Shown here: piece after piece, positions 43,770-52,631 of the stretch
How positions within the stretch are numbered: position 1 is the first letter of the stretch
How the letters are laid out: every line of letters starts with the position of its first letter
Position numbers and translations under genes: made by a program
Assembly: GCF_046244385.1 (NCBI RefSeq)
Contig: NZ_CP176366.1
Span: 1,364,001-1,428,000, forward strand
Length of the DNA: 64,000 nt
DNA from: Methanospirillum stamsii
GTDB lineage: Archaea > Halobacteriota > Methanomicrobia > Methanomicrobiales > Methanospirillaceae
Direction: 5' to 3'
Notes under the pieces: model-generated
What the model saw: only the letters and a program-made list of their open reading frames with translations
Databases searched by the model: none
What the model was told of the DNA's origin: nothing

Positions 43770-46046
43770 ATGAATGCAGGAATACCAGACAATTCAGAAT
43801 CTATCGGCTATCAGAATCATGAATGCCAGATGATTCTCAATGATATACCAACTCCGGTCCTGATTCTCAAAGATGGTAAAATAGTCTATGGAAATCATGC
43901 TTCCATAAGGCTGCTAAAGGCGCGGTCGCCTGATGAAATATTACATTTAGATCTCTCTGACCTCTCACCTTCAGTGCAACCAGATGGATCCTCTTCCGTT
44001 GAGGGTATCCGAACGCTTTTGCAGTCATCGCAAAAGGGAAAAAATACCAGATTTGAATGGGTTTTTAGGAAATTTGATGGAAAAGAACTATCCGGAAAGG
44101 TAACCATCCGATTGTCAGAATATATCGGTACATCCCATGCCATCGTATCCATTATAGATAATACCGCAGAACATCATGCAATAACCGATATTCTCAATCT
44201 TGCTGAAGAGATGAAGAAAGGAAACCTGAGGGCCCGTTTGTCAGATGAGGGATATTCAGGAGATATGTTCAAACTCATCACCGGTATTAATGAGATGCTG
44301 AATGGTATCCTCCATCCCTTCAGAGATATGAACAAGGTGCTCCAGAAGATTGCTAAAGGTGACATGAGTGCCCATATAGATCAGGTATTCTCTGGAGAGC
44401 ATGAACGAATCCGGAATGCAGTAAATGGTGTTGCTGATGTGACCAGGCTGATGCACCAGGAAATTAGCCGGATGGTAGATGCAGCACGGCATGGAAACCT
44501 TGCGGTAAGAGGAAAACCGGAATTATTTGACGGTGAATATGCCGAAACAATCCGGGGAATTAATGAGATGCTGGATGCAATCCTGGCGCCCATCAGGGCA
44601 GGGAATCGTATCCTCCAGAAGATCTCCAAGGGGGATCTCCGTGAAAGGGTTGAGATAGAATGTGTAGGCGACCATGCAAAAATAAAAGATGCAATTAATG
44701 CAGTGCATGACTGGCTAAATGAATTAATCGTTTACGTCACCCGGATATCTGAAGGAGATATGACAGCTGATTTCCGGAAAGCATCAGATAATGATCAACT
44801 CCATGGCCCTCTGGTCCTCATGCGGGACAATATGAAAAGTGTTATTTCTGATGTGGATATGCTGGTCACCGCAGGAACTGAAGGAAAACTGATGACCCGG
44901 GCAGATCCTTCAAAACATCAGGGAGATTTCAGGACAATCGTCGAGGGAATTAACACGACTCTTGAAACAGTAGTAAAACCGGTCAGGGAAGCCATGGATG
45001 TGTCAAAAGGATATGCCGGATATGACTTCTCCCGGAGAATGAACTCATCTGTCACTTATGCAGGTGACTGGAAGGCATTTCAGCAGGCACTGGATGATGT
45101 AGGTCATCATGTATCTGATGCGATTTCCCTGATATCACAACAGATTGAGATACTAAACCTTGCAACATCCCAGGCTGCATCTAGTATAAGGGATATCTCC
45201 TCCGGTTCATCAGTCCTGGCTGAAATAGCCCAGAATGTGAGCATGAAAGCAGAACAGGGAGGTGATGGTCTGTCGCAGATCCTCCGTGCGATGGAGGATC
45301 TCGCAGTAAATGTATCTGATGTATCTTCACGAACCGGTGAGGTAAACCAGATATCTTCAGACACGAATGCCCTGTCCAAAAAGGGATCATCACTTGCACA
45401 GGAAGCCGAACGGGGTATGATGGAGATTACCTCTTCCACGGATCTTGTTACCGGGCTTGTTCATGAGATCATGGAAGAGATGGGCAAAATCAGTAAAATT
45501 TCACTGGTCATTTCAGACATCGCCTCTCAGACAAATCTTCTGGCATTAAATGCTGCAATCGAAGCAGCCCGTGCAGGTGAAGCCGGACGAGGATTTGCCG
45601 TCGTTGCAAGTGAAGTAAAATCACTGGCTCTTGAATCCAGACAGTCAGCGGAAAACATTTCCGAGATGATAGAAGGTCTGACAAAAAAGACACAGGCAGC
45701 ATCTGATACCATGGACAAGAGTGTACTGGTTGTCAGGGAAGGCGGAAAAGCCCTGAATGAAACCCTCGGAGTATTTAACCAGATTATTGATTCGGTGAAC
45801 ACCGTCAGTCTTCAGATGGATAATGTGGCAAAGGCAGCTGAACAACAGGCTGCAGCAGTAGAAGAGATTACGGCATCTATTAACGAGGTGAATACCCTGG
45901 TATCCGGGACGGCCAAAGATGCAGTTGCTTCTGCAGCAGCAAGTGAAGAAGCAGCAGCAGCAATTGACCAGATATCTGACCAGATTAATCAGGTCACTGA
46001 AGTTACTGAAACACTTGTTGTCGAGACAAAAAAATTTACCATATAA
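43770..46046 (+). CDS. Soluble methyl-accepting chemotaxis protein with PAS and HAMP domains
   Basis: The protein has 758 residues and no membrane helix. A PAS domain (MILNDIPTPVLILKDGKIVY) comes first, then a row of HAMP-like units (NLRARLSDEGYSGDMFKLIT; DMSAHIDQVFSGEHERIRNA; DLRERVEIECVGDHAKIKDA; DMTADFRKASDNDQLHGPLV). A long coiled-coil signalling domain follows, with the conserved hairpin tip around residues 585-620 (SQTNLLALNAAIEAARAGEA). It should bind CheA/CheW in a cytoplasmic array and sense an internal signal via PAS, steering the archaellum. Confidence 0.92.
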   Translation: MNAGIPDNSESIGYQNHECQMILNDIPTPVLILKDGKIVYGNHASIRLLKARSPDEILHLDLSDLSPSVQPDGSSSVEGIRTLLQSSQKGKNTRFEWVFRKFDGKELSGKVTIRLSEYIGTSHAIVSIIDNTAEHHAITDILNLAEEMKKGNLRARLSDEGYSGDMFKLITGINEMLNGILHPFRDMNKVLQKIAKGDMSAHIDQVFSGEHERIRNAVNGVADVTRLMHQEISRMVDAARHGNLAVRGKPELFDGEYAETIRGINEMLDAILAPIRAGNRILQKISKGDLRERVEIECVGDHAKIKDAINAVHDWLNELIVYVTRISEGDMTADFRKASDNDQLHGPLVLMRDNMKSVISDVDMLVTAGTEGKLMTRADPSKHQGDFRTIVEGINTTLETVVKPVREAMDVSKGYAGYDFSRRMNSSVTYAGDWKAFQQALDDVGHHVSDAISLISQQIEILNLATSQAASSIRDISSGSSVLAEIAQNVSMKAEQGGDGLSQILRAMEDLAVNVSDVSSRTGEVNQISSDTNALSKKGSSLAQEAERGMMEITSSTDLVTGLVHEIMEEMGKISKISLVISDIASQTNLLALNAAIEAARAGEAGRGFAVVASEVKSLALESRQSAENISEMIEGLTKKTQAASDTMDKSVLVVREGGKALNETLGVFNQIIDSVNTVSLQMDNVAKAAEQQAAAVEEITASINEVNTLVSGTAKDAVASAAASEEAAAAIDQISDQINQVTEVTETLVVETKKFTI

Positions 46047-47174
46047 TTATTTTTTTCCGGAAATTTCAGCCGAGAATCTGTTTTTTATATCAAGTGGTCC
46101 AAGCGGAATATTTGAGACATTCCGGTTTCCCGGTTTTATTATCACGTGGATAAATGAAGGCCCTTGGACACGGGCTTTTTTAAAAGCATCAGATAACTCA
46201 TCAGGAGTATGCACTTTAAAGGTATGATTAAATCCACTGGCTTTTGCCAGGAGTTCGAGATCCACGGTTTCATATGCAGGTGAACACTGGTTTCCCGTAC
46301 TTCCATACACCCCGTTGTCAAGACAGATGATTACCAGATTTTCAGGTGACTCAGCTGCAATTACCGGCATTACGGCCGTTCCAAGAAGACTTCCGTCACC
46401 ATCAATAACAACAACCTTCCGGTCGGTTCCTAGTGCAATTCCAAGACCTAAGGGACTTGCCTGGGTGTAAGAACCAAGCATGTAGAAATGAGCCGGATTA
46501 TCACGGACATGGTATAACTCTTTTGACGGAACACCAATGTTGGAGACCACAAGTTCATCGGTTAAGAGTGATGCAATGATCGAAATAGCATCTCCCCGCT
46601 GCATTACCGGTTCTTTAAAAACTCCATGGTAATTAAGGGTTATAAGCCGATCACGGGCAGGGAATTCTGAATCATCAGTTATCTCTCTATCTCCTTCCCA
46701 GACCTCCGGGGAGATAAGAGCCACATGAGGCCTGTTATTCATCCAGGCATCACTGATAACCGAGGTAATCAGGTCGAATTCAGCCGGCTCTCTGATAATT
46801 GTACAGGGGATCTGGTATAATTTCAGCAGAACAGGGATTTTTTCATTAAACGGGATCTGTGCAGGGATACTTTCACGGTAGTATCCACGCCAGCTTGCAA
46901 GGATTGGAAGAGGAAGCGAATAGAGATAGGGGAGGGTCATCAGGGCGTTGAGTGAATTTCCAAGACCTGAACTCTGCATCTGGAGAACTCCCCTTTTTCC
47001 TGCAAGAGAAAGGCCGGATAAGATACCAATACCATCTTCCTCCCGTGAAATGGTGATATAATGGAACTTTTTTTCAAGGATTTCACACAGATCCTTTGTC
47101 CGGTCACAGGGAAGAGAAACGATATATTCTATATTTTCTGTTGTGAGTATATCCGATACCCTTTTTTCATACAT
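46047..47174 (-). CDS. comDE: Sulfopyruvate decarboxylase, alpha-beta fusion (ComDE)
   Basis: This 375-residue protein joins the N-terminal half (pyrimidine-binding domain: SLPCDRTKDLCEILEKKFHY; EEDGIGILSGLSLAGKRGVL with the conserved Glu) and the pyrophosphate half with the thiamine diphosphate motif GDGSLLGTAVMPVIAAESPE and N in CLDNGVYGSTGN. It decarboxylates sulfopyruvate to sulfoacetaldehyde in coenzyme M synthesis. In some methanogens the halves are separate ComD and ComE. It overlaps the cysteate synthase gene by eight bases and is the last gene of a six-gene operon. Confidence 0.93.
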   Translation of the reverse strand: MYEKRVSDILTTENIEYIVSLPCDRTKDLCEILEKKFHYITISREEDGIGILSGLSLAGKRGVLQMQSSGLGNSLNALMTLPYLYSLPLPILASWRGYYRESIPAQIPFNEKIPVLLKLYQIPCTIIREPAEFDLITSVISDAWMNNRPHVALISPEVWEGDREITDDSEFPARDRLITLNYHGVFKEPVMQRGDAISIIASLLTDELVVSNIGVPSKELYHVRDNPAHFYMLGSYTQASPLGLGIALGTDRKVVVIDGDGSLLGTAVMPVIAAESPENLVIICLDNGVYGSTGNQCSPAYETVDLELLAKASGFNHTFKVHTPDELSDAFKKARVQGPSFIHVIIKPGNRNVSNIPLGPLDIKNRFSAEISGKK

Positions 47175-48432
47175 ATTTTCTCATCCATTGCCTGATTTTT
47201 TCTGATACAACATCAAACCCGGTATCCTTTGTGGTCATGATATCCGGCTCCTTTACATACCGGTTAAGATCCCGCTTTCCTGCTTCATATCCACCACCGG
47301 TGATGTTTAATAAAATGGTTTCATCAGGCCGGATAATACCTGATTGAACAGATTTGATAAGTCCGGCTACACAGACCGCTGCAGCTGGATCAGGATCAAT
47401 TCCTTCCTCTGATAAAAAGAGGTTTCCGGCATCTTGTGCATCTCCGGAAGATACACCTTCCATCAGGCCATTCGTTGCAACGAGAGTATCAAAAACTCCT
47501 CCCGCGATTCCATACGGGGGAGCCCGGTTGGTAAGGACATCTGAATAAACCTTTGAGATTGCCCGTTTTGCATCAGGCATATCCTCATCCCTAATGTCAC
47601 GCCTTTTCTCCTTCCATGCCCTGACCATTGGGATGAACGGTTCATTCTGGAATAGCATCAGGCGGGGAAGTTCGTTTCCAAATCTGCCATCTCCAATCAA
47701 CCGGAGTGCTGCTTCATATGCTGCAATCCCTCCGGTCCCACTCCCGACCGCCTGCACATACCAGTCAGGAAGTTTGCCAATTGCGAGGGTTCCAGCCAGC
47801 ATCACAGTTCCCATACCGTCCCTTCTGGCAACATTTTTCGCACCCCCCTCCGGAAAAATACCCGGAATTTTGCATATTTCATTGCCCAGTATGATGGCAT
47901 CGGTATAGTCACCGGAGATCGTGATAAGCAGCACATCATGGGCAGGGACTGTTGTCCATATCCGATTATGTGCTGATTCCGGAACGACAATGATTACCGG
48001 CTGTCCGGTCCGGGCAGAGACCTCTGCAAAGGCTCGTCCGGTATTTCCGGCTGAAGAGACCTGAATTACCCCACCACCAAGATCCACTACTCTTTGCATG
48101 GTGGGAAAAGCTTCAAACTCCTTAAATGAGCCACTGACGGCAAAGGCATTTTTTTCCGGCCAGTAACCAGAGAATACAATCCAGAGATCAGATAGTCCAA
48201 GCACCTTTGCAAGATTTGAACACTTGTAACAGACCGGTTCTGCGTTTGTGGGCAGAGAGCCGGTAACCGGCAGCCAGTCAGAATACCGGAAAATCCCAGG
48301 AGATTCCCGGATAGTCAGTTGCCGGGATGAGTATTCTGCCCTAAGCAGTCCATTGCACCCGTTCGGACAGGAGAGGAGATGGGTGTCCGGAAAAGACTGC
48401 CCACATACCGGGCATTTGAGTGTATACGTCAT
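47167..48432 (-). CDS. Cysteate synthase (threonine-synthase-like, PLP)
   Basis: The 421-residue protein is a PLP fold-type II enzyme related to threonine synthase. It has an N-terminal zinc-ribbon (Cys7, Cys10, Cys22, Cys26), the PLP lysine Lys104 in SGSFKEFEAFP, SSAGNTGRAFAEVSARTG for the phosphate and substrate cup, and GSGTGGIAAYEAA. In Methanosarcinales and Methanomicrobiales such an enzyme makes cysteate from phosphoserine and sulfite, giving sulfopyruvate after transamination. The neighbour comDE supports this assignment. Overlaps the upstream gene by an ATGA junction. Confidence 0.88.
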   Translation of the reverse strand: MTYTLKCPVCGQSFPDTHLLSCPNGCNGLLRAEYSSRQLTIRESPGIFRYSDWLPVTGSLPTNAEPVCYKCSNLAKVLGLSDLWIVFSGYWPEKNAFAVSGSFKEFEAFPTMQRVVDLGGGVIQVSSAGNTGRAFAEVSARTGQPVIIVVPESAHNRIWTTVPAHDVLLITISGDYTDAIILGNEICKIPGIFPEGGAKNVARRDGMGTVMLAGTLAIGKLPDWYVQAVGSGTGGIAAYEAALRLIGDGRFGNELPRLMLFQNEPFIPMVRAWKEKRRDIRDEDMPDAKRAISKVYSDVLTNRAPPYGIAGGVFDTLVATNGLMEGVSSGDAQDAGNLFLSEEGIDPDPAAAVCVAGLIKSVQSGIIRPDETILLNITGGGYEAGKRDLNRYVKEPDIMTTKDTGFDVVSEKIRQWMRKYV

Positions 48433-49646
48433 ATTAATAATTCTCCATGATTTAGCATGTCCCTCACTTTTCTGCAGAGAATTTCTGCTTTTCTTCTATC
48501 AGATTGCCGGAGGACGATAGGAATTGACTGATTTGAAACAGAGAGAGATCCAAAATTACCTTCGTAAACCAGACCTTCACAGACCCGGACACAGGTTCCA
48601 CAGACAAAACAGGTATGCTGATTGATCGTTCCATCCTCCCGGATAGCCTGAGCCGGACATGATTCATGAGCAATGCAGGGAGAACAATGAAGACATTTTT
48701 CAGGATGATATCCTATCCGGGAAGCGGTATTGTTCCAGACCTGACCATAGGAGGCAGTACCAAATGGCTGGCGGGTTTTAATATCCACAACCGGCAGCAT
48801 AATTTCGTCATCCAGGACGGAGAGGTTTTGGAGGATCGTCTTATCTACCAGCGGTATTGCTGTTCCGATGCTGGTAATGCACTCCGGTCCGGCAGAGGTC
48901 ACAAATCCACCACAAAATTCAGGGCTCATGTCTTTCATATCTGCATGAACCGAGAGGTTTGGTTTTTCAGGAGTGCTCCGGGTCCCGGTACCGATTATCC
49001 TGCCACTCACCCCGTTTACCACAACCGGATCTCCGGGGGAGTGAAATCTCAATGAAGGATCATTCTCAAGCGGATTTATCTCTCCACATCCGGATACCGT
49101 AACCTCTGTAGCCGGACCTTCAAGGGGAAGGACAGAAAAAATTGTTGATATGGATTCTGTTCCCCGGTTCGTTATTGCAGAGTAGTTTTTGAATGCACTC
49201 CGGGTTGTAAATAACCGTGCAAAGGGAAGATCGCCAAGAGTAATATCTGCGTCATAATGCCTTCCTTCAGCGGATACCTCTACATGAATGGGTTTTCCTG
49301 CGATAAGGTCATGAAAAAGGTGACCACCTCCGTATCGCTCATTGGCATGGGCAGTTCCGAAAACCATCAGATCTACCAATCCAAGCCGCTCATTCGGACA
49401 AGGACCTGGAATTGCCGGAACACCCTGAAGAGTTACTGTTTCTGCCCGGGAAAATGTTCCGGGAGGGGCGACTGGAACCGAAAGGACAGCATAGGTGCCT
49501 GACATGACACCGCAGGTGCCACAGGTGACTACATCAACATCAGTTATATCATCCTCATGTGAAATCCTTTTTTTTAATTCAGATGCCGTGAGGATTACTG
49601 CATCTCCGACTTTTATCCGGGCACGAATTTCTTCCAATTTTCTCAT
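48429..49646 (-). CDS. Methanogenesis marker 16 metalloprotein (HcyBio domain with ferredoxin module)
   Basis: The protein has 405 residues. About 1-310 form a HcyBio (DUF39) domain with the Cys-rich start DVVTCGTCGVMSGTYAVLSV and GPCPNERLGLVDLMVFGTAH. The C-terminal part is a 2x[4Fe-4S] ferredoxin: CLHCSPCIAHESCP and CFVCGTCVRVCEG. HcyBio proteins in methanogens are tied to making homocysteine from aspartate semialdehyde and sulfide with an Fe-S partner, that is, turning an aldehyde into a thiol. Its place between cysteate synthase and accessory genes makes a role in the last step of coenzyme M synthesis likely, but this is inference. Confidence 0.88.
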   Translation of the reverse strand: MRKLEEIRARIKVGDAVILTASELKKRISHEDDITDVDVVTCGTCGVMSGTYAVLSVPVAPPGTFSRAETVTLQGVPAIPGPCPNERLGLVDLMVFGTAHANERYGGGHLFHDLIAGKPIHVEVSAEGRHYDADITLGDLPFARLFTTRSAFKNYSAITNRGTESISTIFSVLPLEGPATEVTVSGCGEINPLENDPSLRFHSPGDPVVVNGVSGRIIGTGTRSTPEKPNLSVHADMKDMSPEFCGGFVTSAGPECITSIGTAIPLVDKTILQNLSVLDDEIMLPVVDIKTRQPFGTASYGQVWNNTASRIGYHPEKCLHCSPCIAHESCPAQAIREDGTINQHTCFVCGTCVRVCEGLVYEGNFGSLSVSNQSIPIVLRQSDRRKAEILCRKVRDMLNHGELLI

Positions 49647-50275
49647 AGTATCCTGATATCCTCTACTCGTACCTGCAGCCCTTCTTTCCTTTTAAAAATC
49701 TGGTTGACTACTCCGGTATGACCAAGGTTCATCATACAATATGCCGGAAGAAACCTCATTCTTTTTCCGAAAACCGGTTCATCCCTGACGGTCTGTGTGA
49801 GACCCTCAAACCCGATGATATGATATGCTTCAAGGTCTTTGACTTCTTTTCCCCGTGAAAATAACGGACCTACAACATGAGTCGTGATAACTCCGGATAT
49901 CCGGCTGGCCGATAAAACTCTGAGAACATGCTGAACCGGACATCCGGCACCCATCGGCCTTCCGGTGAGGATATCACCCGGGCAAATATTCCATCGTTCA
50001 ACTAAGTCCGGCCTGAAGGGAAGAAGAATTTTTCTTGCCGAACACTCTCCCGGAAGTGGATGAAGGATAAAATCAAAGGGGAGTCCCAGAATGTCTTCTG
50101 TTTCAGGATTATCCTTTTCGTCAGAAAAACAGGTGGTCTTTTTGGATGATTCGGTATAAAATGGACATTCTTCCTTCTTCCGGGAACCATTCCAGACAAC
50201 TGAGAGGAATTCCTTACAGGTTCCATACCCGCAGGCACCACAGTTTCTCCCCGGAGGAGTCCAGTTCTCTTCCAT
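49643..50275 (-). CDS. Small Fe-S cluster-binding protein of the coenzyme M operon
   Basis: The 210-residue protein begins with a four-Cys Fe-S domain (Cys12, Cys15, Cys20 and Cys37 in NCGACGYGTCKEF and EECPFY), as in the N-terminal domain of many (Fe-S)-binding proteins such as RnfB/CdhD-type modules. The C-terminal 150 residues (FRPDLVERWNICPGDILTGR; GCPVQHVLRVLSASRISGVI) have no enzyme motif I can name. It overlaps its neighbours by a TGATG and an ATGA junction. It may pass electrons or a cluster to the HcyBio protein. Confidence 0.8.
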   Translation of the reverse strand: MEENWTPPGRNCGACGYGTCKEFLSVVWNGSRKKEECPFYTESSKKTTCFSDEKDNPETEDILGLPFDFILHPLPGECSARKILLPFRPDLVERWNICPGDILTGRPMGAGCPVQHVLRVLSASRISGVITTHVVGPLFSRGKEVKDLEAYHIIGFEGLTQTVRDEPVFGKRMRFLPAYCMMNLGHTGVVNQIFKRKEGLQVRVEDIRIL

Positions 50276-50979
50276 CAGTCTCCTCTGAACATGAGTTCAT
50301 CACCGTCAAGCTGCCGGAGAACTCCGGAATGATTCTTCCATCCGATATTTTTCTTCCCGATACAGACGGTGCAGACTCCAAGAGGGGGAATGCCCCGGAG
50401 AGTTATTATGGATGGATCAGTAATGTCAGCGGCATTTTCTATTGCCCGGGTAAGATACCGCATCCCGGTTCCCTGCACGGCGTTGGTCTCGACGATATCT
50501 ATGTCACTTCGGATACCCCGGATTTTCTCACGGAAGACCTCTTTTTCAGCCTGTGATACAAGGTCAATCCGGGTAACCACGGCAATATCGGCAAGAGCTA
50601 TCATCGGTGCCATTTTTGCCGGAGACTGGATGCCGGATATGGCAGATAATACCACGATTCCAAATGACTGGGTAGTATACGGGGTACACCGCAGGCATAA
50701 ACCGGCACTCTCAACAATCAGCATATCTGCCCTCTCATTCATTGCCCAGCTGATTGCCTCATCCAGGATCATGATACCTGCATGGTCCGGACAGAGATCA
50801 CCGGAATAAATTTTCCTGGATGGAATATGAAATTCTTCCCTGATCTCTTCATCCTCGGTTGCACAGACAACATCTATCTTAAGATAGGCTGCCTTGAGAT
50901 CTGTGAGAGATCGAATAATCTGTTTTGCAACTGCAGTTTTTCCTGCCGAGGGAGGGCCTGCAATTATGATAAGTTTCAT
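50275..50979 (-). CDS. SIMIBI-type GTPase (HypB/UreG/CobW-like)
   Basis: The 234-residue protein has the P-loop GPPSAGKT (8-15), a switch region with ADMLIVESAGLCLRCTPYTT, and a guanine-type motif TRIDLV. HypB, UreG and CobW relatives load metals into enzymes or maturate cofactors. It carries Cys-rich segments (AGLCLRC; GVCTVCIGKKN) that could bind metal. Located between the ABC ATPase and the Fe-S protein in one transcriptional unit, it probably serves in metal or cluster delivery for that pathway. Cytosolic. Confidence 0.82.
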   Translation of the reverse strand: MKLIIIAGPPSAGKTAVAKQIIRSLTDLKAAYLKIDVVCATEDEEIREEFHIPSRKIYSGDLCPDHAGIMILDEAISWAMNERADMLIVESAGLCLRCTPYTTQSFGIVVLSAISGIQSPAKMAPMIALADIAVVTRIDLVSQAEKEVFREKIRGIRSDIDIVETNAVQGTGMRYLTRAIENAADITDPSIITLRGIPPLGVCTVCIGKKNIGWKNHSGVLRQLDGDELMFRGD

Positions 50980-51764
50980 CAGTATGATACCGGCAGAGGG
51001 GAAGTGATAATTTCTCCGGCCCGGATCATCTCTCTCATCTGGCCGATAATACCATCCATATGAAGCATCTGGCGTATTGCGTGCTCTTCTGCTCCATCCG
51101 GTTCAATTACCTTCGCAACTGCCCCATCCTGCATAACTATCCTCCTTTCCGAGAGGAGTGAGACGAGAGGATCGTGGGTTACGAACAGGAGGGCTTTTTG
51201 GTGCTGCCGGAGGACCTGAATTACCTTTTCCTTAAATATTCCTGCATTTTCCACCTCATCCAGAAGAATTATCGGGGTGTTGGAGATGAGTATGGCATCG
51301 GCTACCATCAGGGACCGTGTCTGACCACCGGAAAGACTGGTCATCCGGACATGCCCTGCGATTGGTTCACCGGTAAACTGGTTTGCAAGCAGGATGGTCT
51401 CATTGATACATGAATCTTTCGTATATCCCCGGGATGTAAGGTGCATTAAGAGAAAATCCGCAACGGTCAGATCGCACAGACACCGGGTGTTTTGAGTAAT
51501 AAGTGCTACGGGTTTTGCTGCAGGATCCCGGACATATGCTTCCGGAGGTAGAACTCCATTTACCAGGACCTGGCGTCCGGTGATGGTATCCCGGTTTGCA
51601 AATATCTCAATATCATTGATGAATGCACTTTTCCCTGAACCGGTAGGGCCGACTATCGAAAGAGTATCACCCGGCCGGATGGTGATCTCATCAAAGGCCT
51701 CTTTCTCTCCCTGGCGGTTTTTCCCCGGAAGAATCGTTATCTCCCTGATATCTTCCCCTGTCAT
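50979..51764 (-). CDS. ABC-type ATPase (no membrane partner nearby)
   Basis: From the ATG at 51764 the protein has 261 residues, a single nucleotide-binding domain: Walker A GPTGSGKS, Q-loop region ALITQNTRCLCDLTVADFLL, signature LSGGQTRSLMVADAILIS, Walker B IILLDEVENAGIF with the catalytic Glu, and the switch His in LLFVTHDPL. No permease gene stands beside it, so it may be a soluble ATPase that works with the GTPase and Fe-S proteins downstream. A TTG start three residues upstream is possible. It is the first gene of the six-gene operon. Confidence 0.85.
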   Translation of the reverse strand: MTGEDIREITILPGKNRQGEKEAFDEITIRPGDTLSIVGPTGSGKSAFINDIEIFANRDTITGRQVLVNGVLPPEAYVRDPAAKPVALITQNTRCLCDLTVADFLLMHLTSRGYTKDSCINETILLANQFTGEPIAGHVRMTSLSGGQTRSLMVADAILISNTPIILLDEVENAGIFKEKVIQVLRQHQKALLFVTHDPLVSLLSERRIVMQDGAVAKVIEPDGAEEHAIRQMLHMDGIIGQMREMIRAGEIITSPLPVSY

Positions 51765-52631
51765 GCTTGTCAAAGTTATTAGGGAAGGTGAGTATATGAT
51801 ACTATCTTAAAATCCTAAATTTAAAGGCTTATTGGGTTAAACTTTTACAAATAATTGATACATTAATGCAAATGAATTATCTTTATGTATTGTATTCATT
51901 CAAATCAGATTAATTGTTCATCACACTCATACAGGCAAATTCTTATTTTTGGTTTAAGAACAGACAAAGTACAAAAAGAAAACTACTCTCTCAAATTTGG
52001 CATCAGCATCAAAAATGGCTATTCGTTTGTCTTCACTGGAAGGCCGCTATGCCCCGATCTTTTTTCAGTCGATACTTTATATGTATCACATGAATGGAGG
52101 AATAAAACCCCTTTATAAAAACGATTATTAAGCAGATATTGTCAAAATATCGAAAAATTGAGGGTTTCATATTTTGCATTTATATGGTCTATGAAAAATT
52201 AGGTTTTTTCAAGAAATAACGGCATATTGGGCATATTTATGGAGGAAAAAGACTTGGAATTTCATCATTTAATTATATTAGTTTATTCATATAAAGAATA
52301 CATATGATGGATTTGGAGAGATTTCTTTCTACCGGGTCATGATCCTTTTGTTTTTTCTACTGATTCAAAATAGAGCACATCAAATGACTTTTCCTCTGTT
52401 TAAAAAAAAATACCTGAAATGCTTCAACAGGTAATAACTACTATGATGCCTATAGTGGACTCAATAAACACAATAGTTCACAATAATCTATAGAACATAA
52501 TCTGATGTACCTTCCCGGAGTATGATAACCAGCCTATGTTATCAGGTTTTCTGATATATTCACTATCCATCACACATTTTCGAGGCAATCAGAAACCTGA
52601 CAAATCCTGGAAATGAGGAGTCAGAGAAAAC
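51765..52631. other. Long AT-rich divergent intergenic region
   Basis: These 867 bases separate the coenzyme M operon from pstCA. A 77-codon plus-strand frame at 51885-52118 has no recognisable family and I do not call it. The last 110 bases contain an inverted repeat and a TATA-like element that fit the pst promoter. The rest shows no repeat or RNA fold I can name. Confidence 0.45.
52523..52560 (+). promoter_or_regulatory. Putative pst promoter with inverted-repeat operator
   Basis: TGATAAC at 52523-52529 and GTTATCA at 52538-52544 form a perfect 7-base dyad with eight bases between. A TATA-like element (GATATATT) follows at 52553-52560, 72 bases before the pstCA start. The place just upstream of a TATA box is usual for an archaeal regulator site. 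Binding by a phosphate regulator is inference. Confidence 0.4.

Noticed and set aside
51885..52118. Possible 77-residue gene in the region before pstCA
   Set aside because: The frame has AT-rich codon use unlike its neighbours and no recognisable motif.
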